From Methylorubrum populi (GTDB lineage: Bacteria > Pseudomonadota > Alphaproteobacteria > Rhizobiales > Beijerinckiaceae): a stretch of 64,000 nt of DNA. The stretch covers positions 44,085 through 108,084 of the forward strand of contig DYYG01000025.1 in the NCBI GenBank assembly GCA_020741775.1, written 5' to 3'. Under the pieces are notes generated by a model, which saw only the letters and a list, made by a program, of their open reading frames with translations, ran no database searches and had not been told where the DNA came from. The position numbers and the translations under genes are program-made. This document shows positions 1 to 10,224 of this stretch, piece after piece (within the stretch, counting starts at the first letter, position 1; each line of letters starts with the position of its first letter).

Positions 1-26
1 GCTGACGGCCGCCGAAGGCTTCGGCC

Positions 27-683
27 TTACGCCGCCTCGGTCTTCGCCCCGAGGCGCTTGTCGAGATAGGTGTCCACGGTCTGGGTCAGCTCGTCGACCT
101 TTCCGTCGAAGAAGTGGTTGGCGCCTTCGACCATCTGGTGCTCGATGATGACGCCCTTCTGCGTCTTCACCTTCTCGATCACGGGGATCACCTCGCGGGC
201 CGGGGCCACCCGGTCTTCCGAGCCGTGCACGAACAGGCCGGAGGAGGGGCAGGGGGCGAGGAAGGTGAAATCGTAGCGGTTGGCCATGGCGGCGATCGAG
301 ATGAAGCCCTCGATCTCCGGGCGGCGCATCAGCAGCTGCATGCCGATCCACGAGCCGAACGACACGCCGGCGATCCAGCAGGATTTCGCCTCCGGGTTGA
401 CCGACTGCACCCAATCGAGGGCGGCCGCCGCGTCCGAGAGTTCGCCCGAGCCGTGATCGAACGCGCCCTGGCTGCGCCCGACCCCGCGGAAATTGAAGCG
501 CAGGGCTGCGAATCCGCGATTGGCGAAGGTGTAGAAGAGATTGTACACAATTTGATTGTTCATCGTGCCCCCGAACTGGGGGTGGGGATGGAGCACGATC
601 GCGATCGGCGCACCCTTCTTCTTGGGCGCCTGATAGCGGCCTTCCAGTCGGCCGGCCGGGCCGGAAAAGATGACTTCGGGCAT
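27..683 (-). CDS. alpha/beta hydrolase, dienelactone-hydrolase-like
   Basis: A 218-residue cytosolic alpha/beta hydrolase of unknown substrate. The visible landmarks are HPHPQFGGTMNN (33-43), the nucleophile elbow GVSFGS with Ser109, an acid in HGSEDRVAP (Asp157) and a terminal GANHFF with His190, so the catalytic triad is complete. I start it at the ATG at 683, preceded by TTGAGGA five bases upstream, because the 37 residues further upstream are Arg-rich and do not look like a domain. The family includes short-chain esterases and hydrolases of the YfhR/DLH kind. It is divergent from the Fe-S operon and faces the 282-bp regulatory gap. A short GC hairpin overlaps its stop region at 11-25. Confidence 0.85.
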   Translation of the reverse strand: MPEVIFSGPAGRLEGRYQAPKKKGAPIAIVLHPHPQFGGTMNNQIVYNLFYTFANRGFAALRFNFRGVGRSQGAFDHGSGELSDAAAALDWVQSVNPEAKSCWIAGVSFGSWIGMQLLMRRPEIEGFISIAAMANRYDFTFLAPCPSSGLFVHGSEDRVAPAREVIPVIEKVKTQKGVIIEHQMVEGANHFFDGKVDELTQTVDTYLDKRLGAKTEAA

Positions 684-811
684 GGTGTCCTCAAGATGAT
701 CCGCACCCCGCCGCGCGATTCCGCAAAGGAACGGCTCGAGGGCACAGGCAATAGGGCCGGCACGATGCCGGCCACGGCTTGACTCGTTGCGCACGCCACT
801 TACAAGCGCTC

Positions 812-846
812 TTAGAATAATTCTAGACGATTAGAGTTATTCTAAA
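812..846 (+). promoter_or_regulatory. two tandem Irr (iron control element) boxes upstream of the suf operon
   Basis: Two A/T-rich dyads stand out in GC-rich sequence. The first is TTAGAATAATTCTA (812-825, perfectly symmetric about 819 in its 13-bp core). The second is TTAGAGTTATTCTAA (831-845, near-symmetric about 838). Both fit the alphaproteobacterial Irr/ICE consensus as I recall it (TTTAGAA, three bases, TTCTAAA). Their centres are 19 bp apart, about two helical turns, so two dimers could sit on one face. The nearest downstream gene is the iscS-like first gene of the suf operon. I infer iron/heme-dependent control by Irr. Confidence 0.75.
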
Positions 847-965
847 CTGAGCGTCGCGACCCGACATGGTGCGGAGGCGCGCGATTCGCGCGGCTTAGCA
901 CGGGGGAGGGGGGCGAAATCAAGAAAATCAGGATTCGGTAGGATGATGCGGAGCGGAATGGCGGG

Positions 966-2138
966 ATGACTTCAGCAGTGCGCAGCTATCTCGATCACAA
1001 CGCGACTTCCCCGGTGCGTCCGGAAGTCGCGCTGGCGGTCGCGCGCGCGCTCGACTTGCCTGGCAATCCCTCCTCGATTCATGCCGAGGGCCGCGCGGCG
1101 CGTCAGGCCCTGCAACGGGCCCGGGGCCAGCTCGCCGCCCTGCTCGGCGGGGCCTCCGACGCCGTCACCTTCACGAGCGGCGGCACCGAGGCCGCCAATG
1201 CCGTGCTCTCCGGCGCCCTGCGCAAGCAGGGTTTCCCGGCCCCGACCCGGCTGATGATCTCCGCCACCGAGCATCCCTGCATCTCCGCCGGCCACCGCTT
1301 CGCCCCCGGTGCGGTCGATGTCTTGCCGGTGGACGCGGCCGGGCTCCTGCGGTGCGACGCGCTGGCAGAGCGGCTCGACGCCTGCCGCGACGAGGCGGTG
1401 CTGATTTCCGTCCAGGCGGCCAACAACGAGACCGGGGTGGTGCAGCCGCTCGCCGAGGTCCTGCGGCTCGCCCGCGCCCATGGCCGCGCTCTGGTCCACA
1501 GCGACGCGGTGCAGGCGGTGGGCAAGATCCCGCTCGACTTTGCCGCCCTCGGGCTCGATGCCCTGACCCTGTCGGGTCACAAATTCGCGGCGCCCAAGGG
1601 GGTCGGCGCGATGGTGCTCGGCTCCGGCGTCAGCCTGGAAGCGGCGTTCCTGCGCGGGGGCGGCCAGGAGGCGCGCCTACGCTGCGGCACCGAGAACCTG
1701 CCCGGCATCGTCGGCCTGGGGGAGGCGGCGGAGATCGCCCGGCATGCCCTCGCCGCCGAAGGCATCCGGCTCGCGGGCCTGCGCGACGCCCTCGAGGCGC
1801 GCCTGCGGGAGATGGTCCCGGACCTCGTCGTGTTCGGGGAAGGCGCCCCGCGCCTGCCCAACACCCTGAGCGTCGCCGTGCCGGGCCTCGAGGCCGCCAC
1901 GGCGCTGATCGCCCTCGATCTCGCCGGCCTGTCCGTCTCGTCGGGCTCGGCCTGTTCCTCGGGCAAGGTGGCCCGTTCCCCGGTCCTCGCGGCGATGGGT
2001 GTGAGCCCTGCACTCGCCGCAGGGGCGCTGCGCGTCAGCTTCGGCTGGAATTCGCGGGATGTGGACCTCGAACGCTTCGTTGCGGGGTTCGAACGGCTCG
2101 CCGCATCCCTATATCAGCGGCGAGGGCAGGCAGCCTGA
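966..2138 (+). CDS. cysteine desulfurase, NifS/IscS type
   Basis: A 390-residue PLP enzyme that takes sulfur from L-cysteine as a persulfide for Fe-S cluster assembly. Lys206 in SGHKF is the expected Schiff-base lysine, Asp180 in HSDAVQ pairs with the pyridine nitrogen, and Cys330 in SSGSACSSGK is the persulfide cysteine on the long mobile loop typical of class I (NifS/IscS) enzymes. The same operon also encodes a class II SufS, an arrangement common in Rhizobiales. It is the first gene after the Irr boxes and is followed 71 bp later by sufB. The iscR/rirA-type regulator that often starts this operon in alphaproteobacteria is absent here. Confidence 0.93.
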   Translation: MTSAVRSYLDHNATSPVRPEVALAVARALDLPGNPSSIHAEGRAARQALQRARGQLAALLGGASDAVTFTSGGTEAANAVLSGALRKQGFPAPTRLMISATEHPCISAGHRFAPGAVDVLPVDAAGLLRCDALAERLDACRDEAVLISVQAANNETGVVQPLAEVLRLARAHGRALVHSDAVQAVGKIPLDFAALGLDALTLSGHKFAAPKGVGAMVLGSGVSLEAAFLRGGGQEARLRCGTENLPGIVGLGEAAEIARHALAAEGIRLAGLRDALEARLREMVPDLVVFGEGAPRLPNTLSVAVPGLEAATALIALDLAGLSVSSGSACSSGKVARSPVLAAMGVSPALAAGALRVSFGWNSRDVDLERFVAGFERLAASLYQRRGQAA

Positions 2139-2209
2139 GCGCCGCCCGCCCAAGCCATTTTCGTTGGAAACCCCCGGTCCTTGACGCCGGAGTCGGTAGG
2201 AGACGTTGA

Positions 2210-3679
<1,470 letters not shown>

Positions 3680-3695
3680 CGACCTTCGATTCGGA

Positions 3696-3733
3696 CGTGC
3701 CGCGCGCAGCCCATCGGCACAGCGCGCGGCACG
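3696..3733 (+). repeat. perfect 12-bp inverted repeat in the sufB-sufC gap
   Basis: CGTGCCGCGCGC (3696-3707) pairs perfectly with 3722-3733 across a 14-base loop. It begins 17 bases after the sufB stop and has no T-run, so it is not a classical terminator. The rest of the 271-bp gap (3734-3950) shows no credible gene. The hairpin could protect the sufB mRNA end or lower expression of the downstream genes; this is inference. Confidence 0.6.
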
Positions 3734-3950
3734 CCGCCGAGGCGAGAAGCAGTGCCGCGTGCGGCTGCTTCTATGGCCTGGACACGTTCGCACCGGACGA
3801 GATCGGAGCGTGGTTGCCGATGACGGCACCACACTCTGTCCCCGGTGCGGTGTCGACGCAGTGATCGGTGACCTGCCCGGAGATCCGGTTCAGAGCGCCG
3901 CCTTCCTGCGGGCGATGCATCAGGAATGGTTTTGAAGGACTTGGACGGAC

Positions 3951-4702
<752 letters not shown>

Positions 4703-4703
<1 letters not shown>

Positions 4704-6025
4704 TGGCCGACGTCACCAATCTCCGCTCCCCCGCCGAGGCCGGGCTCTCCAAGCTCTTCGAATCCGCGCGGAAGAGCTTCGCCAGCGAGCAGGCCATCAG
4801 CCGCGAGGAGGCGTTCCGCTTCTTCGAGGCGACCGGCCTGCCGAGCCGCCGGGTCGAGGCGTTCAAATACACGGATCTGCGCGCCGCCATCACCGAGGCC
4901 GCCCCGCCCGCCGAGGCGCCGTCCGAGGAGGCCGCGCGGTCCGCTGCCGCCGGGGCCAAGGGGTTTGCCGAGGTCGAGGCCGTGCGCCTCACCTTCGTCA
5001 ACGGCCATCTCGTTGCCGCCCTGTCGGATCTCGACCGGATCCCCGAAGGCGTGACGGTGGCTCCGCTCAACGCGGCACTGGCGCAGGGCGATGCCCGCCT
5101 GAAGCTGCTGGCCCCGGTCGAGCAGGTGCGCGAGAACCCGATCTATCAGCTCAACACCGCCTTCCTGGCCGATGGCGCGCTGATCTCGGTGGCCGCCGGC
5201 GCCAAGCCCGCGACGCCGCTGCACCTGCGCTTCATCGGCACCGGCGACACCGCCTTCTCGACCGCGACCCGCGTGCTGGTCGAGGTCGGCGCCGGCGCGG
5301 AGTTCTTCCTGCTGGAGAGCCACGAGGGGCCGGCCGGGCTGACCTATCAGCCCAACGATGCCCTCGACGTGCATATCGGCGAGGAGGCTGCCTTCCGCCA
5401 CACCCGGCTCAACCGGGAAGGGGACGCGGCCATCGCCCTCTCGACGATCTCGGTGCGGCTCGACGCCCGGGCGCAGCTCGAGACCGTCAACCTCGTCACC
5501 GGCGCCAAGCTCTCGCGTCACCAGATCTACCTGCATGTCGCGGGTGAGGACGCCAATGCCGTGGTCAACGGCGCGACGCTCCTCGGCCATGGCCAGCTCG
5601 CGGATTCGACTCTGCTCGCCGACCATGCGGCGACGGGCGGCGTCGGTCGCGAGATGTTCAAGACGGTGATCGACGGCGATTCGACCGGCGTGTTCCAGGG
5701 CAAGATCATCGTCCGCCAGGTCGCGCAGCAGACCGACGGCAAGATGAAGTCCGACTGCCTGCTTCTGACCGACGACGGTCAGATGATGAACAAGCCGGAG
5801 CTGGAGATCTTCGCCGACGACGTCGCCTGCGGCCACGGCGCCACCTGCGGCGCGCCGGACGAGGATCTGCTGTTCTATCTCATGGCCCGCGGCCTGCCGC
5901 GCGCGACCGCCGAGAGCCTGCTGGTGCAGGCCTTCGTCGGCGAGGCGGTGGAGACGGTCACGCACGAGGGCGCCCGCGACGCGCTGATCGGCGGGATCGA
6001 GGCGTGGCTGGCGGCGCGGGGGTAG
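4703..6025 (+). CDS. sufD: Fe-S cluster assembly protein SufD
   Basis: The 440-residue SufD partner of SufB. It has the Ala/Glu-rich N-terminal helices followed by the parallel beta-helix core. C-terminal family motifs are visible: GVFQGKIIVRQ, QMMNKPELEIFADDV and the CGHGATCGAPDED segment with its conserved His, then the ARGLPRATAESLLVQAFVGE helix. Its start overlaps the sufC stop. The following 165 bp to the next gene are filled by GC hairpins. Confidence 0.96.
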
Positions 6026-6039
6026 GGCACTGCCCAAAA

Positions 6040-6171
6040 ACCCTCCCCCCTCTGCGGGGGAGGGTGCCCGCGGAGCGGGCGGGAGAGGGGCCGGCTCAGG
6101 TCAATCCGGAAAGGTGGTTCCCCTCACCCGCCCCCCTTTGGGGGCCACCCTCTCCCGCGGAGGGGAGAGGG
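6040..6171. repeat. cluster of REP-like GC hairpins between sufD and the DUF559 gene
   Basis: Several inverted repeats lie head to tail. ACCCTCCCCC at 6040-6049 pairs perfectly with 6056-6065. GCCCGC at 6066-6071 pairs with 6075-6080. CCCCC/GGGGG arms lie around 6131-6144, and CCCTCTCCC at 6148-6156 pairs with the GGGAGAGGG arm ending at 6171. The first stem recurs exactly at 26754-26778, so this is an interspersed family and not a chance structure. No T-run follows any of the stems. Confidence 0.75.
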
Positions 6172-6196
6172 CAATGCGCGCGATGGGGGATTGGCG

Positions 6197-6643
6197 ATGG
6201 ACAAACGTCCGAGGCTGAATGAGGTCTCCCCCCGCCTGCGCGGCTTCGCCCGCACACAGCGCAAGGACATGCCGCGCGCCGAGGCTTTGTTCTGGGAGCA
6301 GGTGCGCGGCGGCCGCTTTCATGGCGTCAAGTTCAAGCGCCAGGTGCCGATCGCGCCCTTCATCGCCGACTTCTACTGCGCAGCGGCCCGTCTAGTGATC
6401 GAGATCGATGGACCGGTGCATGAAGCGGAGGCGTGTCGCCGACGCGACGAGGCCCGCGATGCGTGGCTGGCAGCCCAGGGCTTCCTCGTCCTGCGCTTCT
6501 CCGCCGATCTCGTTCTGAGCAATCTCGGTGCGGTGATGGACGCCATCGGTGCGGTCATCGCAGATCGGGGTTATCCCTCTCCTGCCTCGCTGCGCGAGGC
6601 ACCTTCCCTCGCCGGAAGGGAATTCGCGAGCGCCCTTTCATGA
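6197..6643 (+). CDS. DUF559 (Vsr-like endonuclease fold) protein inside the suf operon
   Basis: A 148-residue protein with the DUF559 pattern: RNxM-like lead (RTQRKDMPRAEALFWEQVRG), then FKRQVPIAPFIADFYC (45-61), VIEIDGPVH (67-75), a paired R..RD..RD segment and GFLVLRFSAD (95-104). The family is related to Vsr/PD-(D/E)XK nucleases; Asp58, Glu69 and Asp71 are candidate metal ligands. No role in Fe-S assembly is established. The ATG at 6197 follows a GGGGGA site, and the stop overlaps the sufS start as ATGA, so it is translationally coupled into the operon. Its last 20 or so codons look like hairpin-repeat DNA (GCCTCG/CGAGGC and CCTTCC/GGAAGG arms), as though the reading frame ran into a repeat. 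Confidence 0.85.
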   Translation: MDKRPRLNEVSPRLRGFARTQRKDMPRAEALFWEQVRGGRFHGVKFKRQVPIAPFIADFYCAAARLVIEIDGPVHEAEACRRRDEARDAWLAAQGFLVLRFSADLVLSNLGAVMDAIGAVIADRGYPSPASLREAPSLAGREFASALS

Positions 6644-7884
6644 ACGCACCCGTCCCCGCCACCCCCTACGACGTCGAGGCAATCCGGGCCGAATTCCCGA
6701 TCCTCTCGGAAAAGGTCTACGGCAAGCCGCTGGTCTATCTCGACAATGCCGCCTCGGCGCAGAAGCCGAAGGCGGTGATCGACGCCATGGTCTCCTGCAT
6801 GGAGACCGGCTACGCCAACGTCCATCGCGGTCTGCACTACATGGCCAATGCCGCGACCGAGGGGTTCGAGGGCGCGCGCGAGACCACGCGCCAGTTCCTC
6901 AATGCCCGCTCGACCGACGAGATCATCTTCACCCGCAACGCGACCGAGGCCTACAACCTCGTCGCCTCCTCCATGGGATGGGCCGGGCTGATCGGGGAGG
7001 GGGACGAGATCATCCTCTCGATCATGGAGCACCACTCCAACATCGTGCCCTGGCACTTCCTGCGCGAGCGGCGCGGGGCCGTCATCAAGTGGGCGCCGGT
7101 GGATGACGACGGCAACTTCCTGGTCGAGGAATACGAGAAGCTGTTCAGCCCGCGCACCAAGATGGTGGCGCTCACCCATATGTCGAACGTGCTCGGCACG
7201 GTGACGCCGGGTGAGGAGATCGTGCGCATCGCCCACGCCCACGGCGTGCCGGTGCTGCTCGATGGGGCGCAGAGCGCGGTCCATCGTCCTATCGACGTGC
7301 AGGCGCTCGATTGCGACTTCTTCGTCTTCACCGGCCACAAGGTCTACGGGCCGACCGGGATCGGCGTGCTCTACGGCAAGAAGGAATGGCTGGAGCGGCT
7401 GCCCCCCTATCAGGGCGGCGGCGAGATGATCCGCACGGTGACCCAGGATGCGATCACCTACAACGACCCGCCTCACCGCTTCGAGGCGGGCACGCCGGCG
7501 ATCATCGAGGCGGTCGGCCTCGGCGCCGCGCTGGAATTCATGATGAAGCTCGGCCGCGAGAACATCGCCGCGCACGAGGCGATGCTGACGGGCTATGCCC
7601 AGGAGCGGCTCGGGGCGATGAACTCCGTGCGCCAGATCGGCAATTCCCGGAACAAGGGCGGTGTCATCGCCTTCGAGGTCAAGGGCGCTCATGCCCATGA
7701 CGTCGCCACCGTGATCGACCGTCAGGGCGTGGCCGTGCGCGCCGGCACCCATTGCGCGATGCCTCTGCTCACGCGCTTCGGTGTCACCTCCACCTGTCGC
7801 GCCTCGTTCGGCCTGTATAATACCACTCAGGAAATCGACGCGCTCGCCGAGGCCCTGGCCAAGGCCGAGATGCTGTTCGCGTGA
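6640..7884 (+). CDS. sufS: cysteine desulfurase SufS (class II)
   Basis: The 414-residue class II cysteine desulfurase that feeds persulfide sulfur to the SufBCD scaffold. Lys234 in FTGHKVYGP binds PLP. Cys372 in VRAGTHCAMPLL is the catalytic cysteine on the short, structured loop that separates SufS from IscS/NifS. DNAASAQKP (35-43) and HHSNIVPW (131-138) are further family motifs. The start ATG is inside the ATGA overlap with the DUF559 gene. No sufE or sufU partner is present in this operon. Confidence 0.96.
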   Translation: MNAPVPATPYDVEAIRAEFPILSEKVYGKPLVYLDNAASAQKPKAVIDAMVSCMETGYANVHRGLHYMANAATEGFEGARETTRQFLNARSTDEIIFTRNATEAYNLVASSMGWAGLIGEGDEIILSIMEHHSNIVPWHFLRERRGAVIKWAPVDDDGNFLVEEYEKLFSPRTKMVALTHMSNVLGTVTPGEEIVRIAHAHGVPVLLDGAQSAVHRPIDVQALDCDFFVFTGHKVYGPTGIGVLYGKKEWLERLPPYQGGGEMIRTVTQDAITYNDPPHRFEAGTPAIIEAVGLGAALEFMMKLGRENIAAHEAMLTGYAQERLGAMNSVRQIGNSRNKGGVIAFEVKGAHAHDVATVIDRQGVAVRAGTHCAMPLLTRFGVTSTCRASFGLYNTTQEIDALAEALAKAEMLFA

Positions 7885-7940
7885 GTTTCTGGAAAAAGTT
7901 TCGGCCGTCGTCGGACGCGAAGGCCGGAAGGAGTGATCCG

Positions 7941-8324
7941 ATGAGCACCGACGCCACCATCACCGGCGGCACCAACGCCCCCGCCCTCGCGGCGACCTCG
8001 GCGATCCCGGCCGAGGAAATCGATCGCCTCACCGACGAGATCGTCACCGCGCTGAAGAGCGTCTACGATCCCGAGATCCCGGCCGACATCTACGAGCTCG
8101 GCCTGATCTACCGGGTGCAGATCGAGGACGACCGGCGGGTGCTGATCGACATGACCCTGACCGCCCCGGGCTGCCCCGTCGCCGGGGAGATGCCCGGCTG
8201 GGTCGAGAACGCGGTCTCGGCGGTGCCGGGCGTGCAATCCTGCCAAGTGACGATGGTGTTCGACCCGCCGTGGGACCAGAGCCGGATGTCGGACGAGGCC
8301 CGCGTCGCCCTGGACATGTGGTAG
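7941..8324 (+). CDS. sufT: SufT/DUF59 Fe-S maturation protein
   Basis: A 127-residue MIP18/DUF59-family protein involved in Fe-S cluster maturation or transfer. YDPEIPADIYELGLIY (42-57) and TAPGCPVAGEMP with Cys78 are the diagnostic motifs. I start it at the ATG at 7941 behind AAGGAG with seven-base spacing. A GTG at 7881 in the same frame overlaps the sufS stop (GTGA) and would add 20 residues; that longer form cannot be excluded. It sits between sufS and sufA as in many alphaproteobacterial suf operons. Confidence 0.9.
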   Translation: MSTDATITGGTNAPALAATSAIPAEEIDRLTDEIVTALKSVYDPEIPADIYELGLIYRVQIEDDRRVLIDMTLTAPGCPVAGEMPGWVENAVSAVPGVQSCQVTMVFDPPWDQSRMSDEARVALDMW

Positions 8325-8497
8325 CCGGTCAGGCGAGCGCCGAGAACGGAGAGCGCGATCCCCGCATCGAGCGCTTCTCCGTCTCACCCTTGCCAAGTCT
8401 TACGGTGGACCGCCGCCTGGGGAGTGCTTATCTCTTCGGGTGTTCAAAACCCCTCACCCGCCCGGGCCTTGAACCCGGCCGCAGGAGAGCGACCACG

Positions 8498-8878
8498 ATG
8501 TCAGGTTTCAAGGTGATCACGCTGACCGACCGCGCGGCGGAGCGGATCAAGGCGATCATGGCCGATGCCGACCGCCCGATCGCGGGGCTCCGCGTCGGCG
8601 TGAAGAACGGCGGATGCGCCGGCATGTCCTACACGATGGAATATGCCGAGGCGCGCAATCCCGGCGAGGACGTGATCGAGGACCGGGGTGTGACCGTGTT
8701 CATCGATCCCAAGGCGGTGCTGTTCCTGCTCGGCACCGAGATGGACTTCCAGACGACCAAGCTGTCGTCCCAGTTCGTGTTCAACAATCCGAACCAGACC
8801 TCGGCCTGCGGCTGCGGCGAGTCCGTGGCGATTACGCCCGTGAGCCCGGACCGGCTGGCGGCCGGCGCCCCGGCCTGA
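8498..8878 (+). CDS. sufA: A-type Fe-S carrier SufA
   Basis: A 126-residue A-type carrier (SufA/IscA/ErpA family) that passes Fe-S clusters from the scaffold to apoproteins. The three cluster-binding cysteines are Cys40 (KNGGCAGMSY) and Cys104/Cys106 (SACGCGES). The ATG at 8498 follows AGGAGA. It is the last gene of the operon, after a 173-bp gap from sufT. The C-terminal tail beyond the CGCG motif is about 15 residues longer than in minimal IscA proteins. Confidence 0.93.
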   Translation: MSGFKVITLTDRAAERIKAIMADADRPIAGLRVGVKNGGCAGMSYTMEYAEARNPGEDVIEDRGVTVFIDPKAVLFLLGTEMDFQTTKLSSQFVFNNPNQTSACGCGESVAITPVSPDRLAAGAPA

Positions 8879-8942
8879 CCGGCGGCCGGCGCGGCTCCCG
8901 CGCGCCGGCGGTGTCGTTCCGTGAGGCCGGAATCTGCCGGCT

Positions 8943-10016
8943 TCAGGCCACGTCGCGCATCGTCACAACCTCGGTCTCGTCGAGGCTGCGGTCACGGCCG
9001 GCGCGTTTGGCGGCGAACAGGCAGGCATCCGCCCGTTCCAGCAGAGAGACGGCATTGTCGTCCCCGTGCTGGGTCGCGATGCCGAGCGAGACGGTGACCT
9101 TGCCGAGCGATTCGCCGGTCGAGCGCTTCACCAATTCGCGGCTGGTCACGCTGGTGCGCACCCGCTCGGCGACGGCGCGGGCCTCTTCCAGATCGGTCTC
9201 CGGCAGGACGATGCCGAATTCCTCGCCGCCGAAGCGGGCGAGGGTCGCACCGGCCTGGGCCACGTGCTCGCGCATCACGATGGCGACGAGACGCAGCACC
9301 TGATCCCCCGTCAGGTGCCCGTAGAGATCGTTGAAGCGCTTGAAATAGTCGATGTCGAGCACGATCAGGCTCGTCGGCTTCCCGGTGCTGCCGGGGGCCG
9401 GCGGGATGTTCACGGTCCGGTGCAAGGCCTCCTCGAAGCTCTTGCGGTTGCCGAGGCCGGTCAGGACATCGGTCAGGCTCTCGAGCCGGGCCGCTTCCAG
9501 GGTCTCGCGCAACTGCTCGATCTCGCTGCGGCTCTCGCGCATGCGGGCTTCGAGGGTGCGGTTGTTGGCCGTCACGTCGCGGGTATTGGCGATGATCGTG
9601 GTGACGATCTCGCGCAGGCGCGTCCGGCTCGTGGCCGTGTTGGCGATGTCGTGGGAGAAGGCCTGGAGGGACTCGCCATACTGCGCCGTCGAGCGGATGG
9701 AGACCTCGATGATCTCCATGATGCCCTCGACCTCGGCGATCAGACTGGAATTCATCCGGTCGACCTCGGTCGCGATCCGGCGCCCGTCGATATAGGTATC
9801 GTGCAGCTGATCGATTTCGGCGCTGGTCAGCACGCCGTTCTGGGTGGTGAGCCGCTTGATCGCGTCGTTCATCAGCGGCTGCGTGCCGGCGACGTAGAGA
9901 TACCACACGGCATAGGCCCGCGGGTTGGCGCAAGTGCAGTAGTCGCGCATCAGCTCGAAGCTGCGCTGCGCCAGGACAAGACTGCGTTCACGGTCGAGAT
10001 CGGGGCCCTGTCTCAT
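8943..10016 (-). CDS. diguanylate cyclase (GGDEF) without an I-site
   Basis: A 357-residue protein predicted to make c-di-GMP from two GTP. Residues 1-100 form an N-terminal helical region (with an AYAVWYLYVAGT segment) of the kind found in rhizobial cyclases; residues 100-180 look coiled-coil. The GGDEF domain (about 180-345) carries DVLTGLGNRKSF, DIDYFKRFND and an intact GGEEF (263-267). The product-inhibition site would be RxxD at 254-257 but reads QAGA, so allosteric feedback by c-di-GMP is probably absent. There is no transmembrane segment. It is convergent with sufA and stands alone. Confidence 0.9.
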   Translation of the reverse strand: MRQGPDLDRERSLVLAQRSFELMRDYCTCANPRAYAVWYLYVAGTQPLMNDAIKRLTTQNGVLTSAEIDQLHDTYIDGRRIATEVDRMNSSLIAEVEGIMEIIEVSIRSTAQYGESLQAFSHDIANTATSRTRLREIVTTIIANTRDVTANNRTLEARMRESRSEIEQLRETLEAARLESLTDVLTGLGNRKSFEEALHRTVNIPPAPGSTGKPTSLIVLDIDYFKRFNDLYGHLTGDQVLRLVAIVMREHVAQAGATLARFGGEEFGIVLPETDLEEARAVAERVRTSVTSRELVKRSTGESLGKVTVSLGIATQHGDDNAVSLLERADACLFAAKRAGRDRSLDETEVVTMRDVA

Positions 10017-10173
10017 CCGGTCACGTACTCTCCCCCGGACGGGGCAAGACGCCCGATCGATGTCCGGTGCCCGGAGTGTCGCCGCAGAACCTCGCCAAGA
10101 CGTTAAGGCGCTCGTCGGAAACGGTTGCTACCGCCGCCGAGTCCGATCCGGCTCGCCCGTGTTCTTGCGTCTT

Positions 10174-10216
10174 CCCTCATGCTTCCGGTCCGCCGCGCGA
10201 GTCGGAGGCATGAGGG
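10174..10216 (-). terminator. inverted repeat downstream of the RNA helicase gene
   Basis: CCCTCATGCTTCCG (10174-10187) pairs with 10203-10216 through 14 bp with one G-T wobble around a 15-base loop. It lies nine bases after the helicase stop on the minus strand. There is no T-run, so it may be an mRNA 3'-end stabiliser or a weak terminator. Confidence 0.45.
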
Positions 10217-10224
10217 AGGATTGC

